Source: Lysinibacillus contaminans
GTDB lineage: Bacteria > Bacillota > Bacilli > Bacillales_A > Planococcaceae
Assembly: GCF_001278945.1 (NCBI RefSeq)
Contig: NZ_LGRV01000003.1
Location: 1,364,001-1,428,000, forward strand
DNA length: 64,000 nucleotides
Direction: 5' to 3'
Shown here: positions 1-7,908 of the stretch, piece after piece
Layout: each line of letters begins with the position of its first letter
Numbering within the stretch: position 1 is the first letter of the stretch
Notes under the pieces: generated by a model
Told to the model about the DNA's origin: nothing
Seen by the model: the letters and a program-made list of their open reading frames with translations, nothing else
Databases searched by the model: none
Translations under genes and position numbers: made by a program

Positions 1-871
1 CTTGTAAAACTGCAGTATTACCTTTAGATTTAAAAGATATTTGTATATCAGAAGGTTTAATGCTGTATTTTATCGCATTCATAAAGAGGTTTTCATAAAC
101 TCGAACCATTTTTTCTACATCTATTAAAACTGGGATGTCTTCATCTGTTATCGAATTGCGAACACTTAATTGTTCTTCCTCAAATATTGGAATATATTCT
201 CCAACTATTTGCTGCAATAAACTCGCCAACTCAACTTTATTCAGATTTAACATCACATCAGGACTTGATAAACGAGTAAATTCAAACAGTTCATCAATTA
301 GGTGTTTTAGTCTATGTGATTTTGAATAGATGGTTTCAAAGTAATCATAAAATTGATCTTTATTTTCATATTGCTCGTTTTTTATTAAATCCAAATAGCC
401 AATAATTGAAGTCAATGGCGTCCTTAAATCATGAGATACGTTTGTAATAAGTTCATTTTTTGCCTTTTCTAATTGCCTTTCATGTATGAATTTATTTTCT
501 AACTCTTTTGACATGTAATTAATGTTCTGAGCTAGCTGGCTTAATTCGTCTTTACCTTCAATCTCAATTGTTAAACCTAAATTTCCATTAGCAATTTGGT
601 TAACACTTTCCGAAATATGTCTCAAATATATAAATTTTTTTCGTACCAATAACAAAAAAACAACAATAAAATTTAAGATAATAAGAGAAAGTACTAAATA
701 CGCCATCAAACGGGCCTTTTCTTCACTAATATCTATAAAATAATTTATACCGACCAAATGAAAAACTAATTGGGAAATAATAACGAATAAAAAAAATGTA
801 ACAAAAAAACTAATTGCAATGGTTCCAAGTAGTTTTACAGTTAATTTATTCCTGAGTTTAATATTCCTCAT
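1..871 (-). CDS. Sensor histidine kinase, C-terminus beyond left edge
   Basis: About 290 residues are visible. The start ATG overlaps the stop of the preceding response regulator (ATGA), so the two are translationally coupled. Two membrane segments lie at about residues 12-40 and 55-76, separated by a very short extracellular loop. A HAMP-like linker follows, then a HisKA H-box (VSHDLRTPLTS, His about 147) and the start of the ATPase domain with an N-box (NLFMNAIKYS). The G-boxes fall outside the window. The short loop suggests sensing within or near the membrane, as in VanS/BceS-like kinases; that is inference. It should autophosphorylate and phosphorylate the regulator at 868-1554. Confidence 0.9.
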   Translation of the reverse strand, partial: MRNIKLRNKLTVKLLGTIAISFFVTFFLFVIISQLVFHLVGINYFIDISEEKARLMAYLVLSLIILNFIVVFLLLVRKKFIYLRHISESVNQIANGNLGLTIEIEGKDELSQLAQNINYMSKELENKFIHERQLEKAKNELITNVSHDLRTPLTSIIGYLDLIKNEQYENKDQFYDYFETIYSKSHRLKHLIDELFEFTRLSSPDVMLNLNKVELASLLQQIVGEYIPIFEEEQLSVRNSITDEDIPVLIDVEKMVRVYENLFMNAIKYSIKPSDIQISFKSKGNTAVLQ

Positions 872-1554
872 ATTTTATATCCTACTCCCCAAATCGTTTT
901 AATATATATTGGCTGTTTGGGATCCTCCTCTATTTTGTTTCTAATTTTTGTAATGTGTACCATCACTGTATTATCAGATTTAAAAAAGTCATCCTTCCAA
1001 ACTGCCTCATAAATTTTTGCAATACTTAACACACTCCCTTTGTTTCGAGCAAGAAGTTCTAAAATATCAAATTCTTTCGGAGTTAACCTAATTTCTTTCC
1101 TTTGTACCCAAACCTGACGTGAATCTGTATTTATCGTTAAATCACCTATCTCAATAACACTTTTGTCGAAAGATGAATCAGTATTGTACTTTTTATATCT
1201 TCTTAATTGAGATTTCACCCTAGCAGTTAACTCCAATGGGTTAAATGGTTTAGATAAATAATCATCTGCACCAGAAGCAAGACCTTTTATTTTATCCAGA
1301 TCTTCTGATTTTGCAGAAAGCATAATGATAGGCATACTGCGTTCTTCCCTAATCTTCATGCACGCTTGAATTCCATCCATTTTCGGCATCATAATGTCTA
1401 AAATAATAAGGTCAAACGCATTTTCTTCTAACAATTTCATTGCTTCAATAGCATCTTCTGCCTTTTGAGTTTGCATACCTTCATTTTCCAAATACACTGA
1501 AATAAGATTTCTAATTTCTTTATCGTCATCAACAATTAATATTCTTGATATCAT
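868..1554 (-). CDS. OmpR/PhoB-family response regulator
   Basis: This is a 228-residue protein. The receiver domain (about 1-120) has the acidic pair DDD near residue 9, the phospho-acceptor Asp in LIILDIMMPKMDG (about 53) and the conserved Lys in SKPF. The C-terminal winged-helix DNA-binding domain (about 130-228) ends in the family's usual IKTIWGVGYKI. It resembles VanR/PhoP-type regulators. Its start overlaps the 3' end of the methyltransferase gene and its stop overlaps the kinase start, so the three genes form one operon. Phased CTTAAG repeats upstream of the operon are a plausible autoregulatory target. Confidence 0.95.
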   Translation of the reverse strand: MISRILIVDDDKEIRNLISVYLENEGMQTQKAEDAIEAMKLLEENAFDLIILDIMMPKMDGIQACMKIREERSMPIIMLSAKSEDLDKIKGLASGADDYLSKPFNPLELTARVKSQLRRYKKYNTDSSFDKSVIEIGDLTINTDSRQVWVQRKEIRLTPKEFDILELLARNKGSVLSIAKIYEAVWKDDFFKSDNTVMVHITKIRNKIEEDPKQPIYIKTIWGVGYKI

Positions 1555-2134
1555 AATATTCCTCCGTATGTTTTTTTAATATAGTGCAGTTAAAGATGTA
1601 GGCAGGCGGAAAATTTCTATATTCTCTTTTCACATCTATTTTGGTGAAAAATTGATTAAAGAATGCCTTTTTTATTTTTGTGTATTGGAAAGTAATGAAT
1701 TGCCCGTTCTCTTTCAAGATTTTAGTGGTATTTAATAGAATTTCATTTGAAACGTTTTTTGGTAAACTCGCAAAAGGGAGACCAGAAATAACATAATCTA
1801 CATAAGGGATACGATACTTCTTCAAATATCGTTCAATTTTTTCGGCAGATCCATATTCAATGAATATATAATCTTCATCTTTATATTTTTCTTTCAGCAA
1901 TGAATAAAATTCTTTATTATTTTCCACTAATAATATTACTGTCTTAGGATCTCTTTTTTTAATCAATTTTTCTGTGAACACACCTGTTCCAGGGCCATAT
2001 TCAACAATATATTTTTCATCCTTAAAATCGATTTTTTCAATCATTCTATCACCAAGAAAACTTGAACTTGGAAGAATAGCACCTACTGTTTTTGGGTTCA
2101 TTATAAATTGATATAAGAAATTAAATTTTTTCAC
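1529..2134 (-). CDS. SAM-dependent methyltransferase, phospholipid/rRNA-dimethylase-like
   Basis: The protein has about 201 residues if it starts at the GTG preceded by GAGGAG at seven bases; an ATG 15 bases upstream would lie inside that ribosome site. The SAM-binding motif I is seen as YIVEYGPGTGVFTEKL, followed by an acidic residue in LLVENN. GLPFASLP sits where rRNA adenine dimethylases and PmtA-type phospholipid N-methyltransferases carry motif IV. The substrate cannot be read from sequence. The short N-terminal stretch containing FIMNPKTVGAILPSS is typical of the membrane-associated PmtA-like group. Its stop lies 26 bases inside the response-regulator gene, so it is translated with the two-component system. 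Confidence 0.8.
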   Translation of the reverse strand: MKKFNFLYQFIMNPKTVGAILPSSSFLGDRMIEKIDFKDEKYIVEYGPGTGVFTEKLIKKRDPKTVILLVENNKEFYSLLKEKYKDEDYIFIEYGSAEKIERYLKKYRIPYVDYVISGLPFASLPKNVSNEILLNTTKILKENGQFITFQYTKIKKAFFNQFFTKIDVKREYRNFPPAYIFNCTILKKHTEEYYDIKNINC

Positions 2135-2150
2135 ATTAATTCTCCTCATT

Positions 2151-2234
2151 GGTTTGAATTGATAATCATACTTTAAAATTCAAACCTTAAGAGGGAGTGC
2201 CGAAAATTCTTAAGAATCCTTAAGATTTCTTGAG
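2151..2234 (-). promoter_or_regulatory. Upstream region of the two-component operon: inverted repeat and phased CTTAAG boxes
   Basis: GGTTTGAATT at 2151-2160 is perfectly inverted as AATTCAAACC at 2177-2186. Upstream of it (in the minus-strand sense), CTTAAG occurs at 2186-2191, 2209-2214 and 2219-2224, with CTTGAG at 2229-2234. The last three are exactly 10 bp apart, one helical turn, as expected for tandem binding of an OmpR-family regulator. Assignment to the neighbouring regulator is inferred. Confidence 0.5.
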
Positions 2235-2265
2235 TTTAAAACAGCACTTTTATTTCGTCTATCCA

Positions 2266-2478
2266 TTAAATAATGACCCATACTTTACCTTTCTTCTTAT
2301 CATAGGTACTAAATTTAGTATCCCTAATATTGAACAAAGTATTTATTATGCTATTCTGTCCCGTTTGTGAATTACGAAATCCTAACTTACATGGGTTCTT
2401 ATCAAATTTTATTTTAAAATCACAATAGACACCACGTGTGTCATGTGTAAGTGGAGTATTGATAATAAACGATAACAA
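2266..2478 (-). CDS. Unrecognised 70-codon ORF, doubtful
   Basis: The frame opens with TTG and has no convincing ribosome site. The composition looks protein-like (charged and aromatic residues, a Lys-rich end KKKGKVWVII), so it may be the C-terminal remnant of a longer gene rather than a functional small protein. I recognise no family. It lies in a debris zone beside the broken hmoA copy. Confidence 0.22.
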   Translation of the reverse strand: MLSFIINTPLTHDTRGVYCDFKIKFDKNPCKLGFRNSQTGQNSIINTLFNIRDTKFSTYDKKKGKVWVII

Positions 2479-2485
2479 AATAAAC

Positions 2486-2519
2486 GACTTAAGATCTATG
2501 AAATATAGGTCTTAAGTCG
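2486..2519 (-). terminator. Terminator-like hairpin
   Basis: GACTTAAGATCTA is inverted as TATAGGTCTTAAGTC with a short loop and one mismatch. It is followed on the minus strand by a modest T-rich run. It lies downstream of the broken hmoA copy and upstream of the ORF at 2266. Confidence 0.45.
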
Positions 2520-2674
2520 CTCAAAACAATTATTATTATTACTTCTACTACCTTCTTAGCAGATGATATTTTACTTTCAAAAATTTCACTGTATTCACCT
2601 GTAAGGAGTACCCACTTTAGATTTTATTTTTCTAAAATCTAAAGCAATCCATTCGCTCTCTAGCTGCCGGTACT

Positions 2675-2870
2675 TTATTCAACAACCGTATAACTAGAGT
2701 GCTCCATAGCAATAACATAGTCAGGCTTTGGAGGTTTGCCACCGTGCTCTTTAATCTTATTTTTATGGCCGCAATATGCTCAGGGCTCTTTCCCCATGCT
2801 TTCCACGCCTCTTCTGATTCCCAACGAACAATCATCACTACTTCTTCTTCACCACGACGAACATTTTCAT
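2675..2870 (-). pseudogene. Broken second copy of hmoA (heme monooxygenase)
   Basis: Most of this region is nearly identical to the intact hmoA at 18400-18732. It reads NVRRGEEEVVMIVRWESEEAWKAW (split here: NVRRGEEEVVMI / VRWESEEAWKAW) and ends in the same Val-Val-Glu-stop nucleotide context. A 142-bp segment present in the intact gene is missing, exactly between two copies of acgaacatttt (18583-18593 and 18725-18735); one copy remains here at 2857-2867. Since 142 is not a multiple of three, the native start is out of frame. Another small frame change lies at the SPEHIA position. Similarity continues on both sides, including about 25 bp of the 3' end of the neighbouring O-methyltransferase (around 2930-2955), so a locus segment was copied rather than a single gene. 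Confidence 0.85.
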
Positions 2871-2981
2871 TCCTCCATTTAATGATAATTTCGATACTTG
2901 CTTTTTTCAAAAAAGGTTTTCTATTTTACTTTTAAAACAGTCATGCCGTCCCCTATTTTAAATATTTTCCGAAAAATATAA

Positions 2982-3012
2982 AGTGCTGTTTCATATATAA
3001 TGAGACAGCACT
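2982..3012 (-). terminator. Terminator of the GPH symporter gene
   Basis: AGTGCTGTTTCAT (2982-2994) pairs with ATGAGACAGCACT (3000-3012), with one G-U pair. It sits 26 bases beyond the symporter stop. Confidence 0.7.
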
Positions 3013-3037
3013 AAAGTTGTAAAACTACTATAGAATT

Positions 3038-4558
3038 TTATAGTGCTGGCATTTCTTTTCTAGTTTCTTCACTGATAACTGTAACAGGTTCTTGAGTTTT
3101 TTCAACTCCAGCCTGTGTTTTTATAGCTGCAATTGCTGTCTGAATTTCTTCCATTTTATTATCATCCAATACATAGAATTTCATAGCTATAAGTGAAGCT
3201 ATAAATCCAAGAATAGGAGCCCCGAATTTCAACCCTAATGTTAACAAAAGTAAAATAGGTGTCAATTTTTCATCCATTTGTGGGAGTGAATCTTTAAAGC
3301 CTATTATTGCTAAACAAAAACCAACTATAGCTGGTGCTAATGATGAAATTAATTTATCTATAAATGAGAAAACTGTTCCTATCATCCCCGGAACAAAACG
3401 CCCTGTTGTAAATGTCTCATAATCCGAAACATCGGCAATCATTGGGATGACAATACCACTTGTTAGACTTTGGAACGCCATTGCAAGAGAGTATACAACT
3501 AAGAAAACGCTTGTTGTTATCCCTATGTTTTGTAACGATATTTTTGTAGGATCAATTATTAAGAAAAAGACCAATAAAAACGCAAATAAAATCAGCACTG
3601 CCCAAGTTCCCATTACAAAAGCTCTTTTCAAACCAATTTTTCTTGCTTTGTTGATACCGTAGAATGTTATTAACAAACTCGGTATTATTGTAATTAATCC
3701 AATAGTACCACTTAACGCATAGTTCCCTAGAATAACTCCAAAGAACAAAACCACTATTGCAGGCTGTCTAACAAGTTGACCAGCTAGCTTATCGGTCGAT
3801 GCAGCAATTATTAGCATTTGTAACGGTCTGTTATTTTTTAAAATTGGCCAGTAGTCACGGAACTTTGTTTCTTCCGTTCCATCAGCTAGACCAAAGTATT
3901 CTTTACGATCTTTGTCCTTGATTCCGATTACAGCTAATACAGTACATATTCCTGAAAGAATTAATGCATACGTATTTAGTTCCGTGAATAGTGACATTGT
4001 AAAACCGCCGTGCTTAGCTACAAGATAAGATGCGACAAACATTTGACCACCAGTAAAGATTGCAATTGTATATGCTGAGTCAAAGACTGAAAATAGTGGT
4101 CGTTGCTTTGGGTTATTCGTCAATACCGTTTGAGCAGCTTTTGTAACAGCTGATTGAAACGTATAACCTATGACATACACTGCGTAAACTGCAACAAAGA
4201 AAATGAACTGAAATGACTTTGGTATTTGGTGTGTAAAGCTGTACATAACTAATATCGAAATCGCCATAATAACATTCCCCAATATCATCGATGGTCTAAA
4301 CTTTCCGAATTTAGTTTCTGTTTTGTCAATCACAAATCCTATAATCGGATCTGTAATGCCATCAAATACGCGCATTGCCGTTAAAATCGTACTAATTACG
4401 ACAACCGACAACCCCCCAATTCCAGTAGCATAGTATGAAACAAATCCTAAAGCGAACATATACAAATTTGTTGCGGTGTTATTTAGAGCAAAAAAACCTA
4501 TTTGCCATAACTTAGCCGAATTATATTGATTATTAGTCCCCATTGTTGTACTCGACAT
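3038..4558 (-). CDS. GPH-family sugar/uronide:cation symporter
   Basis: This 506-residue membrane protein has about 12 hydrophobic segments. The GPH (glycoside-pentoside-hexuronide) signature DGITDPIIG plus KFGKFRP after the second helix is clear. The family co-transports sugars or glycosides with Na+ or H+; UidB, XynB and YjmB belong to it. Position at the end of the hexuronate island suggests uptake of a uronate or uronide. The C-terminal tail is hydrophilic (KTQEPVTVISEE) and the 14-residue Asn/Thr/Ser-rich N-terminus precedes helix 1. A cre box and an xylO-like inverted repeat lie upstream. Confidence 0.9.
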   Translation of the reverse strand: MSSTTMGTNNQYNSAKLWQIGFFALNNTATNLYMFALGFVSYYATGIGGLSVVVISTILTAMRVFDGITDPIIGFVIDKTETKFGKFRPSMILGNVIMAISILVMYSFTHQIPKSFQFIFFVAVYAVYVIGYTFQSAVTKAAQTVLTNNPKQRPLFSVFDSAYTIAIFTGGQMFVASYLVAKHGGFTMSLFTELNTYALILSGICTVLAVIGIKDKDRKEYFGLADGTEETKFRDYWPILKNNRPLQMLIIAASTDKLAGQLVRQPAIVVLFFGVILGNYALSGTIGLITIIPSLLITFYGINKARKIGLKRAFVMGTWAVLILFAFLLVFFLIIDPTKISLQNIGITTSVFLVVYSLAMAFQSLTSGIVIPMIADVSDYETFTTGRFVPGMIGTVFSFIDKLISSLAPAIVGFCLAIIGFKDSLPQMDEKLTPILLLLTLGLKFGAPILGFIASLIAMKFYVLDDNKMEEIQTAIAAIKTQAGVEKTQEPVTVISEETRKEMPAL

Positions 4559-4685
4559 GATTCTCCCCCAATTTGTAAAACCCCTTATTTTTACTGTCTT
4601 TTACAAATGAATCACAAAAACTTCACAAAAAAGTTTCCACACTCCACTTCATTTTTGTAATCTTTTTGAATTATAACTGTATTAA

Positions 4686-4743
4686 TAGTTTGTTTGACTT
4701 CCATACAAACTAATTACTCTTATAATAAATGTAAGCGCTTTAA
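4686..4743 (-). promoter_or_regulatory. xylO-like inverted repeat and cre box upstream of the symporter
   Basis: TAGTTTGT (4686-4693) and ACAAACTA (4705-4712) form a perfect inverted repeat with an 11-base spacer. The arms equal those of the XylR (ROK family) operator, whose usual spacer is 7. At 4730-4743, TGTAAGCGCTTTAA matches the CcpA cre consensus at all but one position. This suggests induction through the ROK protein at 11344 and carbon catabolite repression. The rest of 4559-4946 shows no gene. Confidence 0.55.
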
Positions 4744-4946
4744 AAATCAATAGAATATTCTGAATTTTATATAAAATTTTCACTTAGTTAGTAACTAAAA
4801 TGCTCATGCTTTCTAGATATATTTCATTCTTTCAAAAAGACTTTTGAAGTTTTTAAATGCCACAAAGTATCTATTCTCTTTTTATATTATTTCAGAAAAC
4901 TCTTCGTCGCTTACAATTTTCTCATTTTTAATTAACTTGGAGCATT

Positions 4947-5717
4947 CTAAATAGTCATACTCCCAAAGCCACCGTCAACACGTATTAATGAACCAGTCAC
5001 AAATCCAGATGCTTTATTTGATGCAAGATAGATAGCTGCACCTTGTAATTCTTCAGGTTCACCAAAGCGATTCATTGGTGTATGCTTCATAATCGAATCA
5101 ATTCGATCTTCACTAAGGATTTTACGATTTTGCTCTGCAGGGAAAAAACCTGGAATAATAGCATTCACTCGAATTCCATGTGGAGCAAACTCTTTTGCCA
5201 AAAACTGTGTAACGCTATTAACTCCTGCTTTTGAAGCAGAATACGTAAATACTTTTGATAATGGTGTTGTAGATGAAACAGAAGAAATATTTATAATACT
5301 TCCCTTTCTCTTTTGTTCTATCATACGCTTGGCAAATATTTGTGTCGAAAAGACAAGTCCTTTTAGATTAACATCCATAATATCATCCCATTCTGCAGGA
5401 TCTAATTCTAAAAATGGAGTTGAACTATTTTTTCCAGGTGCATTTAGGACGATATCCCATCCCCCTGACCAAGCTTCAATTTCCCTTGCTACTCTCTCAA
5501 TCGATTGAAGGTCGCTCACGTCACCTTGAAATGACTTCGCGACACCCCCATTTGCTTCTATCTCTTTAGTTACTTCTTCCGCCTTGTCCATGTTGCGTCC
5601 AACAATTGCAAGTCTTGCTCCTTGTGCAGCAAGCCCTTTTGCAATTGCTCCCCCCAATACGCTGTTACCACCAATAGCTACTGCGGTTTTTCCTGTTAAA
5701 TCAAATAAATTACTCAC
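4947..5717 (-). CDS. uxuB: SDR-family D-mannonate oxidoreductase (fructuronate reductase), UxuB/YjmF type
   Basis: The protein has about 256 residues with a GTG start seven bases after AGGAGG; an upstream TTG lies inside that ribosome site. It is a short-chain dehydrogenase with nucleotide-binding loop GGNSVLGGAI, NAPG in place of NNAG, a catalytic Ser in NISSVSS and YSASK. It should interconvert D-fructuronate and D-mannonate with NAD(H). Bacilli use an SDR for this step (YjmF) instead of the long-chain UxuB of enterics. The mannonate dehydratase gene lies in the same island, which supports the assignment. A general SDR acting on a related keto-sugar cannot be excluded. Confidence 0.78.
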   Translation of the reverse strand: MSNLFDLTGKTAVAIGGNSVLGGAIAKGLAAQGARLAIVGRNMDKAEEVTKEIEANGGVAKSFQGDVSDLQSIERVAREIEAWSGGWDIVLNAPGKNSSTPFLELDPAEWDDIMDVNLKGLVFSTQIFAKRMIEQKRKGSIINISSVSSTTPLSKVFTYSASKAGVNSVTQFLAKEFAPHGIRVNAIIPGFFPAEQNRKILSEDRIDSIMKHTPMNRFGEPEELQGAAIYLASNKASGFVTGSLIRVDGGFGSMTI

Positions 5718-5890
5718 TAATATTCCTCCTGACAAATATTAAAATATAGTTAACCAAGTTACGAATTTTTTGAATTTTTTTACTACAAAAAGGGTTCAGT
5801 TGGCACTAAATAATTTCTATTGGACCAATAATTACACTGAGTTACGGAGAATTCAGATTAAATTCTTTTCCAATAAGAGCACAATATAAA

Positions 5891-5932
5891 TACTGCCCCA
5901 AAATCGATCATAAACTACGTTTCGAGGCAGTA
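5891..5932 (-). terminator. Hairpin downstream of the first Gfo/Idh gene
   Basis: TACTGCC (5891-5897) pairs with GGCAGTA (5926-5932) around a long loop and is followed on the minus strand by TTTATATT. It is a weak terminator separating the dehydrogenase cluster from uxuB. Confidence 0.4.
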
Positions 5933-5941
5933 GTTCTCCTA

Positions 5942-7015
5942 CTATTTGGACACAACAATCGCTTGCTCTTGTGCTTGTAAACATAATTCTGCGGCTTTAA
6001 ATACATGAGCTTGCGTCATTGCGTTTTCAGTGCGATCAATACAGTCCTTAATAAGTTCTCCAAAGAATGGAAATCCTACTTTCCCTGATAGCTCGAAATG
6101 TTTTTCTCCATCTATATTAACTAAAAACAAGTGATCGCCTGTTTCTGCACGCGCCACATCAACGTATTTACGAATCTCTATCGTTCCTTCTGTACCTGTA
6201 ATGAAAGTACGGCCATCTCCCCATGTACTAAGTCCATCCGGTGTAAACCAATCTACTTTGAAGATTTGCGTTGCGCCATTATCTCCAAGTAATGTAGCAT
6301 CGCCATAATCTTCTAATTCAGGATAATTAGAGTTGTTGTAATTACCTACTTTACTATGCAGAATTTTCGCATCTTCACAGCCTGCGTAATACAAGAATTG
6401 TTCAATTTGGTGGCTACCAATATCGCAAAGAATACCGCCATACTGATCCTTGTTGAAGAACCATCTCGGACGGCTTGATGCATTTAATCGATGAGGGCCA
6501 AAACCGGTTACCTGTATTACCCGTCCAATAGCACCATCATTAATTAAATCACCTGCGAACACGGCACTTTCTACATGGAGGCGTTCACTGAAATACACCA
6601 TATACTTCTGTCCAGTCTGTTCCACAACATGTTTTGTTTCCTCTAATTGAGCAAGCGTTGTAAATGGGGTTTTATCTGTAAAATAGTCTTTCCCTGCTCT
6701 CATTACTTTATTGCCAAGCTTACTTCGTTCTGACGGAATAGCTGCTCCAGCTACTAGTTTAATCGCTTTATCATCTAAAATTTCCTGTAAATTCTCTGCT
6801 ACTAGTACGCTCGGAAACTTTTCCAAAAATTCGTCTACTTTTTTAGAATCCGAATCATAGACCCATTTAATTGTTGCACCAGCTTCCTCTAATCCATTGC
6901 ACATACCATAAATATGGCCATGATCTAGCGCCGCTACCGCAATTTGAAATTCACCTTCCTTGACAACCGGATTGGGTTTCCCTTTTGGTGCGTATGTCAT
7001 TCCATCTTTACTCAA
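5942..7015 (-). CDS. Gfo/Idh/MocA-family oxidoreductase, divergent subgroup
   Basis: A 357-residue protein starting at TTG behind AGGAGTGG. The N-terminal Rossmann fold begins unusually late (QIAVAALDHGHIYG about 25-38). The usual EKP motif is replaced by TDKTPF, which keeps the Lys. The substrate-domain motif is GGILCDIGSHQIEQF, with the His that acts as acid/base in relatives. The family oxidises sugars or sugar acids with NAD(P). Substrate is unknown. It is last in a run of four metabolic genes (10138 down to 5942) and may act on a keto-sugar produced by its neighbours. Confidence 0.82.
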   Translation of the reverse strand: MSKDGMTYAPKGKPNPVVKEGEFQIAVAALDHGHIYGMCNGLEEAGATIKWVYDSDSKKVDEFLEKFPSVLVAENLQEILDDKAIKLVAGAAIPSERSKLGNKVMRAGKDYFTDKTPFTTLAQLEETKHVVEQTGQKYMVYFSERLHVESAVFAGDLINDGAIGRVIQVTGFGPHRLNASSRPRWFFNKDQYGGILCDIGSHQIEQFLYYAGCEDAKILHSKVGNYNNSNYPELEDYGDATLLGDNGATQIFKVDWFTPDGLSTWGDGRTFITGTEGTIEIRKYVDVARAETGDHLFLVNIDGEKHFELSGKVGFPFFGELIKDCIDRTENAMTQAHVFKAAELCLQAQEQAIVVSK

Positions 7016-7047
7016 AATTAACCACTCCTATAGCCCACTTTTTAAAA

Positions 7048-7908
7048 TTAGAACCAGTCTGAATACCCTAATTTCCGTAGGTTATCTGCAGATATTTTCA
7101 AGCAATCAAATGGATCTCGTCCATACGTATCGTCTTGCTCGATTAAAAAGTACTGTGCACCGCTCTCTAAACCAGCGTCAATAACACCCTTCATATCTAG
7201 ATTCCCTTCTCCGACTTCAGCAAATTCAATAAGATTAGCGAACTTTTCAAAGAATTTACCCATGTCTTTTAAATCCGATTGGTCTACAGTAAATTGCCCA
7301 ATACGATAATCCTTTAAATGTAATAGCGATATACGCCCTGTATATTGTTTAATAAACTCCACAGGGTTTACTCCTGCTCTTTGAATCCAGTGAACATCTA
7401 GTTCAAAACCAAGTTTGGAAGTATTATTTTTAATCATATCTAGTAAAAATTCTCCATCATACTTTTGAAATTCAATATGGTGCGTATGATAGTATAGTTC
7501 TATATCATGTTCAGCCAAACGCTCAGCCATTGCTTCTGCTCTTGTAGTAAACTCTAGGATTCTTTCTTTATCGCCAATTACTGTAAATGGAAGCATACCA
7601 ATACGGATAAATTTACAATTCAGCGTCTTGCAATCACTTACAATTTTATCAAAATCATTACTTAAAGTTTCCCCAGGAGCACCTGGTAACATTGGTTCTA
7701 AACTAGCAGAAATTGCTGCAATTTCTATTTCAAAATCTTCACTTGCTCTTTTTAATTCAGATACATTTTCTTCTGTCATTGGAATTTGTGATACTTCGAC
7801 AGCACCAAATCCTAGTTCACGCAACTGTCTCATCGTTTCGTATGCACCAAGTTCTTCTACCTTATTTTTAAGCATCATCATCTGTACGCCAATTTTACCT
7901 TTGTTCAT
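7048..7908 (-). CDS. TIM-barrel sugar isomerase/epimerase (xylose-isomerase-like)
   Basis: About 286 residues from the ATG preceded by GGGGG; an in-frame ATG 54 bases upstream lacks a ribosome site. It is an AP-endonuclease-2/xylose-isomerase-like TIM barrel. Candidate metal ligands are seen in GFELDVHW, LLHLKDY, EVGEGN and FLIEQDDTYG. Members include inosose dehydratase, 3-keto-sugar eliminases/epimerases and hydroxypyruvate isomerase. Its start overlaps the upstream Gfo/Idh stop by 14 bases, so the two are coupled. That pairing is typical of oxidation-elimination routes for glycosides and anhydrosugars; the exact reaction is not readable. Confidence 0.85.
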   Translation of the reverse strand: MNKGKIGVQMMMLKNKVEELGAYETMRQLRELGFGAVEVSQIPMTEENVSELKRASEDFEIEIAAISASLEPMLPGAPGETLSNDFDKIVSDCKTLNCKFIRIGMLPFTVIGDKERILEFTTRAEAMAERLAEHDIELYYHTHHIEFQKYDGEFLLDMIKNNTSKLGFELDVHWIQRAGVNPVEFIKQYTGRISLLHLKDYRIGQFTVDQSDLKDMGKFFEKFANLIEFAEVGEGNLDMKGVIDAGLESGAQYFLIEQDDTYGRDPFDCLKISADNLRKLGYSDWF

